64,000 bases of DNA from Paenibacillus amylolyticus (GCF_001570725.1 NZ_BCNV01000001.1:1054001-1118000); one strand, 5' to 3'; counted from the first letter of the stretch, positions 35,718 to 45,445 are shown. Numbers and translations: made by a program. Notes: generated by a model not told the origin, from the letters alone.

Positions 35718-36599
35718 ATGAGCAACGTAACTGTAGCAGTGCGAACCCCGGCCTTACTGGGGGAAGGCCCGAGCTGGGATGCGGAGAACAATCGATTATT
35801 GTGGGTAGATATTGAAAGCTTCAAGGTGCATGTGTATGATCCGGTTACAGGGCAGGATCAGACTTATGATGTCGGTGAACATGTCGGCGCAGTTGTTCCG
35901 TATCGTGGTGACGAGGTTGTGGTTGCTTTACGCAGTGGATTCCATACGTATAATCTGCTTACGGGTGAGCTACATGCCATTGAGGACCCTGAACAAGATA
36001 AGGATACCAATCGTTTTAATGATGGAAAATGTGATGCACAAGGGCGATTCTGGGCAGGCACGATGAGCTTGAATAATGAGAGTAAAGCAGGATCACTGTA
36101 TTGTTTGGAACAAGGACAACCTGTGCGCACGATGGTACAAGACGTGTCTACATCCAACGGCTTGGGCTGGAGTCCGGATCGGCAGACCATGTATTACATT
36201 GATACCCCGACACGTGCTGTTGACCGGTTTGATTTTGATCTGGCAGCCGGGACGATACAGAATCGGACAAGCGTCATTCACATACCCGAGGAATTCGGTT
36301 TTCCGGATGGCATGACGGTCGATGGTGAGGGCATGCTGTGGGTTGCGCACTGGGGCGGAGGAAGAGTCACACGCTGGAACCCGGATACATCAGAACTGTT
36401 ACAGCAGATCGAAGTGCCCGCAGATCAAGTAACATCCTGCTGTTTTGGTGGACCGGAGCTTGAAGATTTGTACATTACAACAGCACGTACCGGTATTAAG
36501 GAAGAACGTCTGAAGGAGACACCTGATGCTGGCTCACTTTTTGTCATCAGACCAGGGGTTAAAGGCCAGGAGACTCACGCTTATGGTAGCCAGAAATAA
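35718..36599 (+). CDS. SMP-30/gluconolactonase/LRE family protein
   Basis: 293 aa, a six-bladed propeller. Metal-binding residues are visible: Glu in LLGEGPSWDAEN, Asn in STSNGLGWSPD, and Asp in GFPDGMTVDGEGMLWVAHWGGG, plus RFNDGKCDAQGRFWAGTM. Members hydrolyse sugar lactones (gluconolactone, arabinonolactone, galactonolactone) in the cytosol. In this setting it may open a lactone formed by oxidation of released sugars; the substrate is unknown. The ATG follows AAAGGACGTG. A terminator lies about 90 bp downstream. Confidence 0.9.
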   Translation: MSNVTVAVRTPALLGEGPSWDAENNRLLWVDIESFKVHVYDPVTGQDQTYDVGEHVGAVVPYRGDEVVVALRSGFHTYNLLTGELHAIEDPEQDKDTNRFNDGKCDAQGRFWAGTMSLNNESKAGSLYCLEQGQPVRTMVQDVSTSNGLGWSPDRQTMYYIDTPTRAVDRFDFDLAAGTIQNRTSVIHIPEEFGFPDGMTVDGEGMLWVAHWGGGRVTRWNPDTSELLQQIEVPADQVTSCCFGGPELEDLYITTARTGIKEERLKETPDAGSLFVIRPGVKGQETHAYGSQK

Positions 36600-36684
36600 A
36601 CGGTTGCCAGTCATGCAATGAACTTCTGCCTGGTTTGCCAGGAAAGAAACGATGCTATTTTTTAAACTTTTATATGAAATGTCG

Positions 36685-36716
36685 AAAGATGCTGCTAAAA
36701 CAGCATCTTTTTTGTT
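36685..36716 (+). terminator. Rho-independent terminator after SMP-30 gene
   Basis: AAAGATGCTG (36685-36694) pairs with CAGCATCTTT (36701-36710), followed by T residues. Confidence 0.85.
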
Positions 36717-36844
36717 GTGTAAACAAGATAAAACACTGAAAATATTTTACAAAAATAGGATTTTGGACAGAGGTGTTTGTCTTTTGCTATCGAATGTTAT
36801 TTATTGAAAGAATTATCCATATAACGACGAATGAAGAGTAGTTT

Positions 36845-36858
36845 TGTAAGCGCTTAAT
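36845..36858. promoter_or_regulatory. Candidate CcpA (cre) box upstream of GH74
   Basis: TGTAAGCGCTTAAT matches the cre core TGWAARCGYTWNCW except near its 3' end. Its location upstream of a glycanase gene suits carbon catabolite repression. Confidence 0.5.
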
Positions 36859-36990
36859 AAAAGGGCTGAAAGGGGGTGATATTTCTTGTAATCTGAATGC
36901 ATGAATTCGTCTGACACGCCATTATCAGCATGCTGAGACAGCGGGAAGACCGGAATGCAGTTACCGAGTTGAAGAGGAGGCTGAGTAAAA

Positions 36991-39900
36991 ATGAGAACGT
37001 TTATGGGGAAATTACGGATCATGAGTCTAACGGTTGCCGTGGTAACGGCTTCGCTGGGAGGACTTGCTGGAACCACAGCAGCTGCACCGAGTGAAGCTTA
37101 TGAGTGGAAAAATGTAGTGACTGGTGCAGGAGGCGGATTTGTACCGGGCATTATTTTCAACGAGTCGGAAAAGGATCTGATCTATGCCCGTACAGATATC
37201 GGGGGAGCTTATCGCTGGAATGCGGCTAACGAGAGCTGGATCCCGTTAACTGATTTTGTCGGGTGGGATGACTGGAACAAAAACGGTGTAGACGCACTGG
37301 CTACGGATCCGGTTGATCCCGATCGGGTGTATATGGCAGTCGGGACGTATACGAATTCATGGGACAAAAATAATGGCTCCATCTTGCGCTCTACGGACCG
37401 GGGAGATACATGGCAGACCACAACACTTCCGTTCAAAGTGGGCGGCAACATGCCGGGACGTTCGATGGGAGAACGTCTGACCGTGGACCCGAACGATAAC
37501 AGTATTCTGTATTTCGGTGCACGAAGTGGTCACGGACTTTGGAAAAGTACCGATTACGGTGTGACTTGGAACGAAGTAACAAGCTTCCCGAATCCGGGAA
37601 ACTATGTGCAAGATCCTTCGAATGAATATACCAGTGACATCGTAGGTCTGGCATGGATTACGTTTGACAAAACAACAGGTTCGGCAGGGCAGGCAACCCA
37701 GACAATCTATGTGGGTGTTGCGGATAAAGCTCAAAGCGTATATCGCAGCACGAATGGTGGCCTGACCTGGTCAGCTATTGCTGGTCAACCTACGGGTTTT
37801 ATTCCGCATCATGGTGTGCTTGATTCCAATGGAAGCCTTTATATTACGTATAGCGATGGTGTTGGACCCTATGATGGGGAGGAAGGTGACGTTTGGAAAC
37901 TGAACACATCGACAGGTGTCTGGACCAACATTAGTCCTGTGCCAAGCAGCAGCACGGATAATTATTTTGGATATGGCGGGTTGGCTGTCGATGCACAGAA
38001 TCCAGGTACATTGATGGTTGCGACATTGAATTCCTGGTGGCCGGACGCTACCTTGTTCCGCAGTACAGATAGTGGAGCGACGTGGACCCGCATATGGGAA
38101 TTCGAAGGATATCCGAACCGGAAATTGCGGTATACACAGGATATATCGGCAGCGCCATGGCTCACATTTGGTATCACGCCTGCCCCGCCTGAACCATCTC
38201 CAAAACTGGGCTGGATGATCGGTGATCTGGAGATTGATCCGTTTGATTCGGATCGCATGATGTATGGAACGGGTGCTACGATCTATGGAACGAAGAACCT
38301 GACGGACTGGGATGATGATAAGAAAATCAATATTTCAGTGATGGCGAAGGGTGTTGAGGAGATTGCTGTGCTGGATCTAATCAGCCCGCCAAGTGGTGCA
38401 CATTTGTTAAGTGGAGTGGGGGATGTCTCAGGATTCCGTCATAACAATCTGGATCAGGCTCCAGCTACCATATTTACGAGCCCGAACTATTCTTCCACAG
38501 AAAGTCTGGATTTTGCAGAGTTAAGTCCGAATACGATGGTTCGCGTAGGTAAAGCAGATTATGCTGCTGATCCAAATGCGAAATCCATTGGTTTATCCAG
38601 TGATGGAGGTACTACATGGTATAAAGCCAATGCAGAACCTGCTGGCACAACTGGAGGCGGTACTGTAGCCATCTCTGCAAATGGTAACCGATTGGTATGG
38701 AGCACGTCAGACAAAGGCGTACATTATTCGACTGGCGGTAATTCCTGGACGGCAAGTACGGGGATACCTGCACAGGCGAAAGTGATTTCGGATCGTGTAA
38801 ATCCAAACAAATTCTATGGATTTGCAGCGGGTAAAATCTATGTGAGTGTAAATGGTGGAGCTTCCTTCACTGCCTCGGCGGCTACCGGACTTCCGATCGA
38901 AGGAAATGCAGATCTGGATGCTGTTCCGGGTGTTGAAGGCGAACTGTGGTTTGCTGGCGGTAGTGAGGAAGAAGGTCCTTACGGGTTATGGCATTCCACG
39001 GATTCAGGAGCGACATTCACGAAGCTTGCCAATGTAGAGGAAGCAGATAGTATCGGATTTGGTAAAGCTGCCCCTGGGCAAAGCGTTGTCGCGTTATACA
39101 CGGTTGCACAGATCGATGGAACACGTGGATTCTTCCGTTCCGATGACGGTGGGGCCAATTGGGTCCGGATCAACGATGATCAGCATCAGTATGCTCGTGT
39201 AACCACGATTACGGGTGATCCGCGTCTGTATGGAAGAGTATATCTCGGAACGAATGGCCGCGGAATTTTGTATGCTGACCGTGTTGGAGGTAACAATGGC
39301 GGAGGTGACGGCGGGGGTACACCAGTGACCAACTCGGTGATTACACCGGTTACAGCCGAATTTGATCGTAAAGCAGACAATCAGGTTAATATTCCAGTCA
39401 CGTTAACACTTAACGGCAATACACTTGCATCCATTCGCAACGGGAATGCAACGCTGGTTTCAGGTACAGATTACACGTTAACAGGCAATGAGGTCGTTTT
39501 AAGTAAAAATTACCTGGCTTCACTGCCAAATGGCGCAGCGGCGCTAACCTTTCAATTCAGCGCAGGCGCTCCTGCGACCTTGAATCTGCTCATTAAAGAC
39601 ACGACAGCTATACCATCTGGAACCATACGCATTGAGATGTTTAATAGCAACACTCAGGCGACGGGCAGTTCCATTAGTCCCAAATTCAAACTGACGAATA
39701 CAGGGACTACAGCATTGAATCTGTCCGATGTGAAAATCAGATACTATTACACGATTAACGGGGAACAGCCTCAGAACTTCTTCGCTGACTGGGCGACTGC
39801 TGGTAGTGCGAATGTAACAGGCACGTTCAGTGCACTCAATCCAGTACGGACAGGTGCTGACCACGTGCTTGAGATCGGCTTCACGGCTTCGGCTGGAACA

Positions 39901-40071
39901 CTGAATGCGGGACAAAGCACGGAAATCCACACTCGCATCTCCAAGAGCAATTGGACCAACTATACACAAACCGATGATTACTCCTTTGCAGCTAGTCAGA
40001 CTTCCTATACGGACTGGACCAAAGTTACCGGTCATATAGCGGGAAGTCTTCAGTGGGGAATCGAACCTTAA
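36991..40071 (+). CDS. Secreted xyloglucanase: GH74 + X2 module + CBM3
   Basis: 1026 aa. A signal peptide (about 1-31, ending TTAAAP) is followed by a GH74 seven-bladed double-propeller domain (about 38-765) with many Asp-box/BNR-like turns (STDSGATWT, SSDGGTTWY). The likely catalytic aspartates are D69 in YARTDIGGAYRW and D478 in GVGDVSGF. A Gly/Asn linker follows, then an X2/CBX2-type Ig module (about 782-870) and a family 3 carbohydrate-binding module (about 873-1026) with IRIEMFNSNTQATGSSI and YYYTINGEQPQNFFADW. It cuts xyloglucan or related beta-1,4-glucans outside the cell while held on cellulose. It is the only secreted glycanase of this locus. Confidence 0.95.
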   Translation: MRTFMGKLRIMSLTVAVVTASLGGLAGTTAAAPSEAYEWKNVVTGAGGGFVPGIIFNESEKDLIYARTDIGGAYRWNAANESWIPLTDFVGWDDWNKNGVDALATDPVDPDRVYMAVGTYTNSWDKNNGSILRSTDRGDTWQTTTLPFKVGGNMPGRSMGERLTVDPNDNSILYFGARSGHGLWKSTDYGVTWNEVTSFPNPGNYVQDPSNEYTSDIVGLAWITFDKTTGSAGQATQTIYVGVADKAQSVYRSTNGGLTWSAIAGQPTGFIPHHGVLDSNGSLYITYSDGVGPYDGEEGDVWKLNTSTGVWTNISPVPSSSTDNYFGYGGLAVDAQNPGTLMVATLNSWWPDATLFRSTDSGATWTRIWEFEGYPNRKLRYTQDISAAPWLTFGITPAPPEPSPKLGWMIGDLEIDPFDSDRMMYGTGATIYGTKNLTDWDDDKKINISVMAKGVEEIAVLDLISPPSGAHLLSGVGDVSGFRHNNLDQAPATIFTSPNYSSTESLDFAELSPNTMVRVGKADYAADPNAKSIGLSSDGGTTWYKANAEPAGTTGGGTVAISANGNRLVWSTSDKGVHYSTGGNSWTASTGIPAQAKVISDRVNPNKFYGFAAGKIYVSVNGGASFTASAATGLPIEGNADLDAVPGVEGELWFAGGSEEEGPYGLWHSTDSGATFTKLANVEEADSIGFGKAAPGQSVVALYTVAQIDGTRGFFRSDDGGANWVRINDDQHQYARVTTITGDPRLYGRVYLGTNGRGILYADRVGGNNGGGDGGGTPVTNSVITPVTAEFDRKADNQVNIPVTLTLNGNTLASIRNGNATLVSGTDYTLTGNEVVLSKNYLASLPNGAAALTFQFSAGAPATLNLLIKDTTAIPSGTIRIEMFNSNTQATGSSISPKFKLTNTGTTALNLSDVKIRYYYTINGEQPQNFFADWATAGSANVTGTFSALNPVRTGADHVLEIGFTASAGTLNAGQSTEIHTRISKSNWTNYTQTDDYSFAASQTSYTDWTKVTGHIAGSLQWGIEP

Positions 40072-40245
40072 GTGTGTATTGTAACGAAATAAAGGTTTGA
40101 AAATAGGAGTCCTGCTTCGCCAAATGATCGAAAGGCGATTCAGGGCTTCTTATTTTGTCGAAATATAGTGTAAACTATAGAGAGTTACCATTGCTTAAAG
40201 GATCGTTTTAGGATATAAAAAGATGTACAATCATTTTAAAATTAA

Positions 40246-40259
40246 TGTAACCGCTAACA
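40246..40259. promoter_or_regulatory. Candidate CcpA (cre) box upstream of the two-component genes
   Basis: TGTAACCGCTAACA fits the consensus WTGNAANCGNWNNCA throughout. It lies 85 bp upstream of the response regulator start. Confidence 0.6.
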
Positions 40260-40343
40260 CTGGAAGGCGTTTATAACCGATATATAATAGTTGGTATAAC
40301 CTGTACAGATATAGAGGAAAGATTAGACAAGGGGGTCGCGATC

Positions 40344-41891
40344 ATGAACCGGTTGTGCAAGGTGCTGATTGTTGACGATGAGTTTCTGGTAAGACAAGGT
40401 ATAAAGCACCATATGAACTGGGAAGCTGAAGGATTTATCATTGTGGGTGAAGCTTCCAACGGTGAAGAAGGATTACAGCAGGTGAGCCTGTTAAAACCGG
40501 ATATTGTGATTACCGACATTGTCATGCCTGTCATGGATGGCGAGACTTTTGTCCGTACACTAAAAGCCAGTAATCCGCAGATTGAAGTGATTGTACTTAG
40601 CAGCTTCAGTGAATTTGAATATGTTCGTTCAACGCTCCAGCACGGGGCAGCGGATTATATATTGAAACCGAAGCTGGATACGAATGAATTATTGCAGGTC
40701 CTTCAACGGACAGCGGGTAAAATTCCAGAGTTACAGTTTGAGCCGTCACACGATGGCTGGAGACTTGGTCAACTGATGGAGAAGATGCTGTCCGGATTTA
40801 CTTTGGACGAGGATAGCGAAATGCCGATGATTCGAGACACCTTTCCACACGAATCCTTTCGCTTGCTAGTGTACAAACCAATGGATGCTGAAGGGAATCC
40901 ACTAAAACTGGATCAGGAAGAAATTGAATCCAGGCTCCGCAGTGATCTGCCTGAAGTGGAATGTGCAATAGTTCCGGCAGAGGGCGCACTGCCTGTCATG
41001 CTTCTTAATGTCGATCCTGCGCGAGATGAATGGATGGTTGAACGCATTAAACAGCTGGCTAGTGAAAATGCAGCGGGACAAGGCAACCCTGGATGGGTGC
41101 TTAGTGACAGCTTTACTTCATTTGAACAGATGGGTATCGTATACCGTGAACGCCTGATCAAGCTAATGGAATATCGCTTCTATTATAAGGATCGACCGAT
41201 CCTTGTGTATGGTGAACTTCCACCGATGCATCCGGCAGGTTACCAGTTCAATGTGAATATGTTTTTGCAACATGTGAAGCGTAACCGGGTCGAAGCGGCA
41301 AGAGAGTACTTGCAGGATCATGCGACAATACTTGGTCGGGATTATATTGCCGATGTGTTTGAGATCAAGTCATTTCTAGGTAACCTGATCTTCAACGTAA
41401 CGATTACCCTTGCGGATATGGACGTTCAGTCTGCAGGGCTTGAAGAGAGCAAATATACGTATTTTAAAAATGTGGACGGGGCTACGAGTCTAAATGAAGT
41501 GATGACTGTGCTTGATCAGTTTATGACGGAAGTTCAGGAGTGCACTGTTGGTGCGGGTGGAAAACGAAGTGATCCGAATATGAAGATGCTGCTGGATTAC
41601 ATGCATGAGCACTTTGACCAGCCGCTTGGGCTTGTTGAAGTAGCCAAACACTTTCATTTTAATCCATCGTACTTATCCAGTTATTTCTCATCTCACAAAA
41701 AAGAAGGATTCAATGAATACCTGAATAAAATTCGGATTGAAAAAGCGGAGGAACTGCTCCGATCCGATGATGTAACAATTTCGGAGATTAGCAGTATGGT
41801 CGGTTATTCCGATCATAGTTACTTTTGCAAAGTGTTCAAAAAATTCACCGGACTATCACCAAGCCGATACCGGCGCAAATTCTGGGCATAA
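40344..41891 (+). CDS. YesN-type response regulator (REC + AraC HTH)
   Basis: 515 aa. The receiver domain (about 5-125) has the acidic pair in VDDEF, phosphoacceptor D58 in IVITDIVMP and Lys in YILKPK. A central region of about 270 residues, typical of YesN proteins, leads to an AraC double helix-turn-helix with LGLVEVAKHFHFNPSYLSSY and the closing GYSDHSYFCKVFKKFTGLSP. It is expected to activate the downstream ABC transporter when phosphorylated by the kinase 18 bp downstream. A TATATAATAG-like element and a cre box lie upstream. Confidence 0.93.
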   Translation: MNRLCKVLIVDDEFLVRQGIKHHMNWEAEGFIIVGEASNGEEGLQQVSLLKPDIVITDIVMPVMDGETFVRTLKASNPQIEVIVLSSFSEFEYVRSTLQHGAADYILKPKLDTNELLQVLQRTAGKIPELQFEPSHDGWRLGQLMEKMLSGFTLDEDSEMPMIRDTFPHESFRLLVYKPMDAEGNPLKLDQEEIESRLRSDLPEVECAIVPAEGALPVMLLNVDPARDEWMVERIKQLASENAAGQGNPGWVLSDSFTSFEQMGIVYRERLIKLMEYRFYYKDRPILVYGELPPMHPAGYQFNVNMFLQHVKRNRVEAAREYLQDHATILGRDYIADVFEIKSFLGNLIFNVTITLADMDVQSAGLEESKYTYFKNVDGATSLNEVMTVLDQFMTEVQECTVGAGGKRSDPNMKMLLDYMHEHFDQPLGLVEVAKHFHFNPSYLSSYFSSHKKEGFNEYLNKIRIEKAEELLRSDDVTISEISSMVGYSDHSYFCKVFKKFTGLSPSRYRRKFWA

Positions 41892-41909
41892 AGTCAGAAG
41901 GATAAGATC

Positions 41910-43679
41910 ATGAAGAAATGGATGAACCAATTATCTCGTCTCGGATTATTTCCCAAGTTGTTTCTGGTTATGGTCGTCAGTATTGTTCTCGTCTCTGCAC
42001 TCATACTATGGACGACCATTCACATGTCTACTAATCTGTTTACCGAGACGTTCAGTATCACAAACTCTAAGGTGCTTAATCAGATCAAGACGAATTTTGA
42101 ATCCTTTAATGACGCCATTGCTGCCGTATCCAACAATGTGACGCAAAGTGGAGCGATTCGAGGGTTCCTGTCCGAAGGAGATGCCGATTCCCTCAGTATG
42201 GCAAAATCCTTCTATAATATGAGGGAAACGATGGATCGGATTCAATCCATAACAGAATCCTACGAAGTCGGGATAACGATTATCGGGATTAATGGACGCA
42301 GCTATTCCACCAATCGTGCTCACCTTCAGATGTCAGTGGATGAATTGAAACAGGAGCCGATCACGATGGAAGCCGCTGAGACGCCCAGTCGTCTGATCTT
42401 TGATGATTACCAAAACGATGAAAGTGTCGGAAGTCAGCAGATGATCTCTGCCACGAAGGCGTTGACAGATCGAGCCCGCAGCCGAATATATGGTACGCTT
42501 TATGTCACCATGAGAGAGGATGCGTTCCGGCAGTTCTACACCAGCTTTACAAGTCGAGGCAATGACGTGGTCATTATGAACGAAAAAGGTGAGATTGTTT
42601 CTTCGAATCGTGAAGACTGGATCGGGACAACTCAGCTGGATTTGCTGTCATATGCTCGAGAAATGAATAAAACGTCTCCGAGAAGCATCAATGCTCGTGT
42701 GATGGATCAGGATAGCGTCGTTCTATCCGAGTATTTACCGTTCTATCGGTTTTACATTGTCAATGTAGTGGATAAGGATCTGGCGATGGGTCAACTCATC
42801 GACATGAAGACAGTTGCCTTGATCTGTGCAGCTATTGTTGTGGGGGCACTCATTCTCGTGTTTCTCATCACCAGCCAGATTACCAAGTCATTGCGCAGAC
42901 TTGTGAAGCAGATGTCCAACATTACGAAAAGTGATCTGGACAACTATATCCCGGTGAGCGGAAGCTACGAGAGCAGGCAGCTGGGTCATGCATACAATTA
43001 CATGCTTGATGAATTGCACGATTATGTGGATCAGTTAGTGCAGACACAGCATGAACAACGTAATGCAGAGCTTGCGGCATTACAGAGTCAGATTAATCCT
43101 CACTTCTTGTACAATACCCTTGCTTCTGTCAAAGTTCTGGTGCAACAAGGCAACAAGGACAGGGCAGCAGAGACGATTAACGCATTAATTGGATTGCTGC
43201 AAAATACGATTAGTGATGTGAGTCAGACCGTTACAGTCGAACAAGAAGTTGAGAATTTGAAAAATTATGTCTTCATTAATCACGTCAGGTACGGTGGCCG
43301 GATTAAAGCAGCCTTCTATGTTGCTCCGGATTGTACTCACTACCATGTACCGAAGCTGGTGATTCAGCCGTTTATCGAGAATGCTTTTTTCCATGGATTT
43401 ATCAAAAAAGAAACGGGTACGATTCATGTCATGGTTTCCAGAGCCGGGGAATCGCTCATCTGTGAGATCATGGACAATGGTGACGGAATTGAAGGACTCG
43501 TTATGGGAGAAACATTGCCTAATCCGAAAAACAATCGTCAACTCTTCAGCGGCATCGGCATTCGCAATGTGCATGATCGCATTGAGCTTTTATATGGTTC
43601 ACCTTACGGTGTCACCATCATGAGCAATGTCGGTGAAGGAACGAGAGTGACCGTAACACTACCATTAATCACGAGTTGA
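41910..43679 (+). CDS. YesM-type sensor histidine kinase
   Basis: 589 aa. Membrane segments at about 15-35 and 300-322 bracket an extracellular Cache-like sensor. HAMP follows (about 325-378), then the His_kinase domain with H398 in SQINPHFLYNTLAS and a compact HATPase (NGDGIEG, GIGIRNVHDRIELLYG). This is the HPK7/LytS-like class paired with YesN regulators in sugar loci. It probably senses an oligosaccharide, directly or through the solute-binding protein. AGAAGGA precedes the ATG. A hairpin follows the stop. Confidence 0.94.
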   Translation: MKKWMNQLSRLGLFPKLFLVMVVSIVLVSALILWTTIHMSTNLFTETFSITNSKVLNQIKTNFESFNDAIAAVSNNVTQSGAIRGFLSEGDADSLSMAKSFYNMRETMDRIQSITESYEVGITIIGINGRSYSTNRAHLQMSVDELKQEPITMEAAETPSRLIFDDYQNDESVGSQQMISATKALTDRARSRIYGTLYVTMREDAFRQFYTSFTSRGNDVVIMNEKGEIVSSNREDWIGTTQLDLLSYAREMNKTSPRSINARVMDQDSVVLSEYLPFYRFYIVNVVDKDLAMGQLIDMKTVALICAAIVVGALILVFLITSQITKSLRRLVKQMSNITKSDLDNYIPVSGSYESRQLGHAYNYMLDELHDYVDQLVQTQHEQRNAELAALQSQINPHFLYNTLASVKVLVQQGNKDRAAETINALIGLLQNTISDVSQTVTVEQEVENLKNYVFINHVRYGGRIKAAFYVAPDCTHYHVPKLVIQPFIENAFFHGFIKKETGTIHVMVSRAGESLICEIMDNGDGIEGLVMGETLPNPKNNRQLFSGIGIRNVHDRIELLYGSPYGVTIMSNVGEGTRVTVTLPLITS

Positions 43680-43717
43680 GTTGAAATCTAATCCAACTAA
43701 ATACACCCGAAAATGAG

Positions 43718-43753
43718 ATCCCTCGCTTCTGTATTTCTACAGAGACGGGGGAT
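43718..43753 (+). terminator. Hairpin after the sensor kinase gene
   Basis: ATCCCTCGCTTCTGTA (43718-43733) pairs with TACAGAGACGGGGGAT (43738-43753) with a few mismatches. The T tract is weak. Confidence 0.55.
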
Positions 43754-43804
43754 TTCACGTGTCAGAGGTAAAGTGAAAATACATATTTGTACTATTTCAA
43801 GATC

Positions 43805-43836
43805 AAGAAATTACAAAATCAAAAGAAATTACAAAA
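43805..43836. repeat. Direct repeat AAGAAATTACAAAA x2, possible regulator site
   Basis: AAGAAATTACAAAA occurs at 43805-43818 and again at 43823-43836, an 18-bp step. AraC-type regulators such as the adjacent YesN protein often bind two direct repeats spaced about two helical turns apart, so this is a candidate binding site. Confidence 0.45.
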
Positions 43837-43848
43837 AACCAAATTTAA

Positions 43849-43862
43849 TGCAAACGGTTTCT
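43849..43862. promoter_or_regulatory. Candidate CcpA (cre) box upstream of the ABC transporter
   Basis: TGCAAACGGTTTCT matches WTGNAANCGNWNNCW. A weaker second match, AGCAACCGCTTTCA, lies at 43957-43970. Confidence 0.55.
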
Positions 43863-44020
43863 GTAAAGGTTTTCATTGTGGCAATAAGAAGACAAATCCG
43901 TACAAAATTATTACTAACGAATGGAGATATGGGAATGATAAGATGAATACATCGAAAGCAACCGCTTTCAGAAAACGTAAACAAATTACACACAAAGAGG
44001 TTGAAGGGGAGTTGAATGTT

Positions 44021-45313
44021 TTGAAAAAAATGTGGGTATTGATGCTCGTTACAGTATTGCTGTTGTCTGCATGTTCATCCGGTGGTGGAGGTAATTCCGC
44101 TAGTGGTGGTGACGAAAAAACAAACGAAATTACGGTCTGGGCTTGGGACAAAGCTTTTAACGTTGCTGCAATGGAAACAGCAAAAGAAGCATACCAAAAA
44201 GCAAATCCTGATGTAAAAATTAACATCATTGAATACGCTCAAGCTGATATCATCCAGAAACTGAACACGGGTCTTAACTCCGGAACTGCAAGCGGTCTTC
44301 CAAACGTAGTTCTGATTGAAGACTATCGTTCACAAAGCTTCTTGAATGCATATCCTGATGCGTTCAAAGATCTGTCTTCCAGTATCACGGCTTCCGATTT
44401 TGCAGATTACAAACTCGGACCAACAGCATTTGATGGCAAACAATACGGAGTACCATTTGACTCCGGCGTTGCTGGCTTGTACTACAGAACAGACTTGCTC
44501 GAAGAAGCAGGCTACAAAGCTGCTGACCTGCAAGACATCACTTGGGATGACTACATCCAAATTGGTAAAGACGTAAAAGCTAAAACAGGTAAAGAGCTTC
44601 TTTCTCTTGACCCGAATGACCTTGGTTTGATTCGTATGATGATCCAAACTGCAGGTAAATGGTATTCTGCAGAAGATGGTAAAACACCTGACATTGCTAC
44701 TAACGCTGCACTGAAAGAAGCTTTCATCACATACAAAGCGATGATGGATGCCAATATTGTTAAATTGCACTCTGACTGGAGTCAATTCGTTGCCAACGCC
44801 AATAACGGTAGCGTAGCAACAATTCCTACAGGTAACTGGTTCTCACCATCTGTACGTCAAGAAGCTTCCCAATCCGGTAAATGGGCTGTGGCTCCAATTC
44901 CGAAAATGGCTGGTCAATCAAACTCTGTTCACGCATCCAACTTGGGTGGTAGCTCTTGGTATGTGATGAACAACGTTCCTGGTGCAGATCAAGCAGCTGA
45001 TTTTGTAGCAAAAACATTTGGTTCTGACAAACAATTGTATCAAGATCTGTTGAACAACATCGGTGCAATCGGTACGTACAAACCAGCAGTTGATGGTGAC
45101 GCGTATGCCAAAGCAGACGAGTACTTCGGCGGACAAAAAATCTTCACAGACTTTGCGAATTGGACGAAAGAAATTCCAAGCGTAAACTATGGTATCAACA
45201 CATATGCCATTGAAGATATTCTGGTTGTAGAAATGCAAGCATTCCTGAACGGTAAATCAATCGATGACGTTCTGGCTGATGCACAAAAACAAGCTGAAGC
45301 ACAATTAAACTAA
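44021..45313 (+). CDS. Sugar ABC transporter solute-binding lipoprotein
   Basis: 430 aa. The lipoprotein signal is VLLLSACSSGGGG, with Cys at about residue 20 for lipidation. The mature part is a family 1 extracellular binding protein (ITVWAWDKAFN, then PNVVLIEDYRS and GVPFDSGVAGLYYRTDLLEEAG). It binds an oligosaccharide at the cell surface and delivers it to the two permeases downstream. The TTG at 44021 is chosen because GGGGAG ends 9 bases upstream and gives a normal-length signal peptide. It is the first gene of the transporter set; a large hairpin separates it from permease 1. Confidence 0.93.
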   Translation: MKKMWVLMLVTVLLLSACSSGGGGNSASGGDEKTNEITVWAWDKAFNVAAMETAKEAYQKANPDVKINIIEYAQADIIQKLNTGLNSGTASGLPNVVLIEDYRSQSFLNAYPDAFKDLSSSITASDFADYKLGPTAFDGKQYGVPFDSGVAGLYYRTDLLEEAGYKAADLQDITWDDYIQIGKDVKAKTGKELLSLDPNDLGLIRMMIQTAGKWYSAEDGKTPDIATNAALKEAFITYKAMMDANIVKLHSDWSQFVANANNGSVATIPTGNWFSPSVRQEASQSGKWAVAPIPKMAGQSNSVHASNLGGSSWYVMNNVPGADQAADFVAKTFGSDKQLYQDLLNNIGAIGTYKPAVDGDAYAKADEYFGGQKIFTDFANWTKEIPSVNYGINTYAIEDILVVEMQAFLNGKSIDDVLADAQKQAEAQLN

Positions 45314-45350
45314 GATACCCAAGGTAACTTATAGAACCCTAGGAAACATC

Positions 45351-45403
45351 GGAGCCGTCTCCCATGTCCGGCGCAAGTCGAACCGGATATGGCGAGAGGC
45401 TCC
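45351..45403 (+). other. Intercistronic stem-loop between binding protein and permease
   Basis: GGAGCC (45351-45356) pairs with GGCTCC (45398-45403). TCTC/GAGA and TCCGG/CCGGA fill most of the inside. No T tract follows. Such structures often protect the 3' end of the binding-protein message and let it accumulate above the permeases; this role is inferred. Confidence 0.6.
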
Positions 45404-45445
45404 GTGGGTTCTACCCATGTTCCATGGAGAGAGAGGAGCCATACT

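Larger units (their letters stand above)
36600..36990. other. Upstream region of the GH74 gene
   Basis: 391 bp. It holds the SMP-30 terminator (36685-36716), a possible -35 TTGGAC near 36764, a cre-like box (36845-36858) and AGAGGAGG just before the GH74 ATG. No gene is seen. Confidence 0.5.
43680..44020. other. Upstream region of the sugar ABC transporter
   Basis: 341 bp. It holds the terminator of the two-component operon, a duplicated 14-bp motif (43805 and 43823), two cre-like boxes (43849 and 43957) and a purine-rich ribosome binding site. The solute-binding protein frame is open back to 43787, but this stretch reads as low-complexity Lys/Asn sequence, not protein. Confidence 0.55.

Noticed and set aside
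39544..40035. 163-codon minus-strand frame
   Set aside because: It is antisense to the CBM3 module of the GH74 enzyme and reads as a shadow of that coding sequence.
43787..44020. N-terminal extension of the solute-binding lipoprotein
   Set aside because: The frame is open, but the peptide is low-complexity and a lipoprotein signal starting at 44021 has its own ribosome site.
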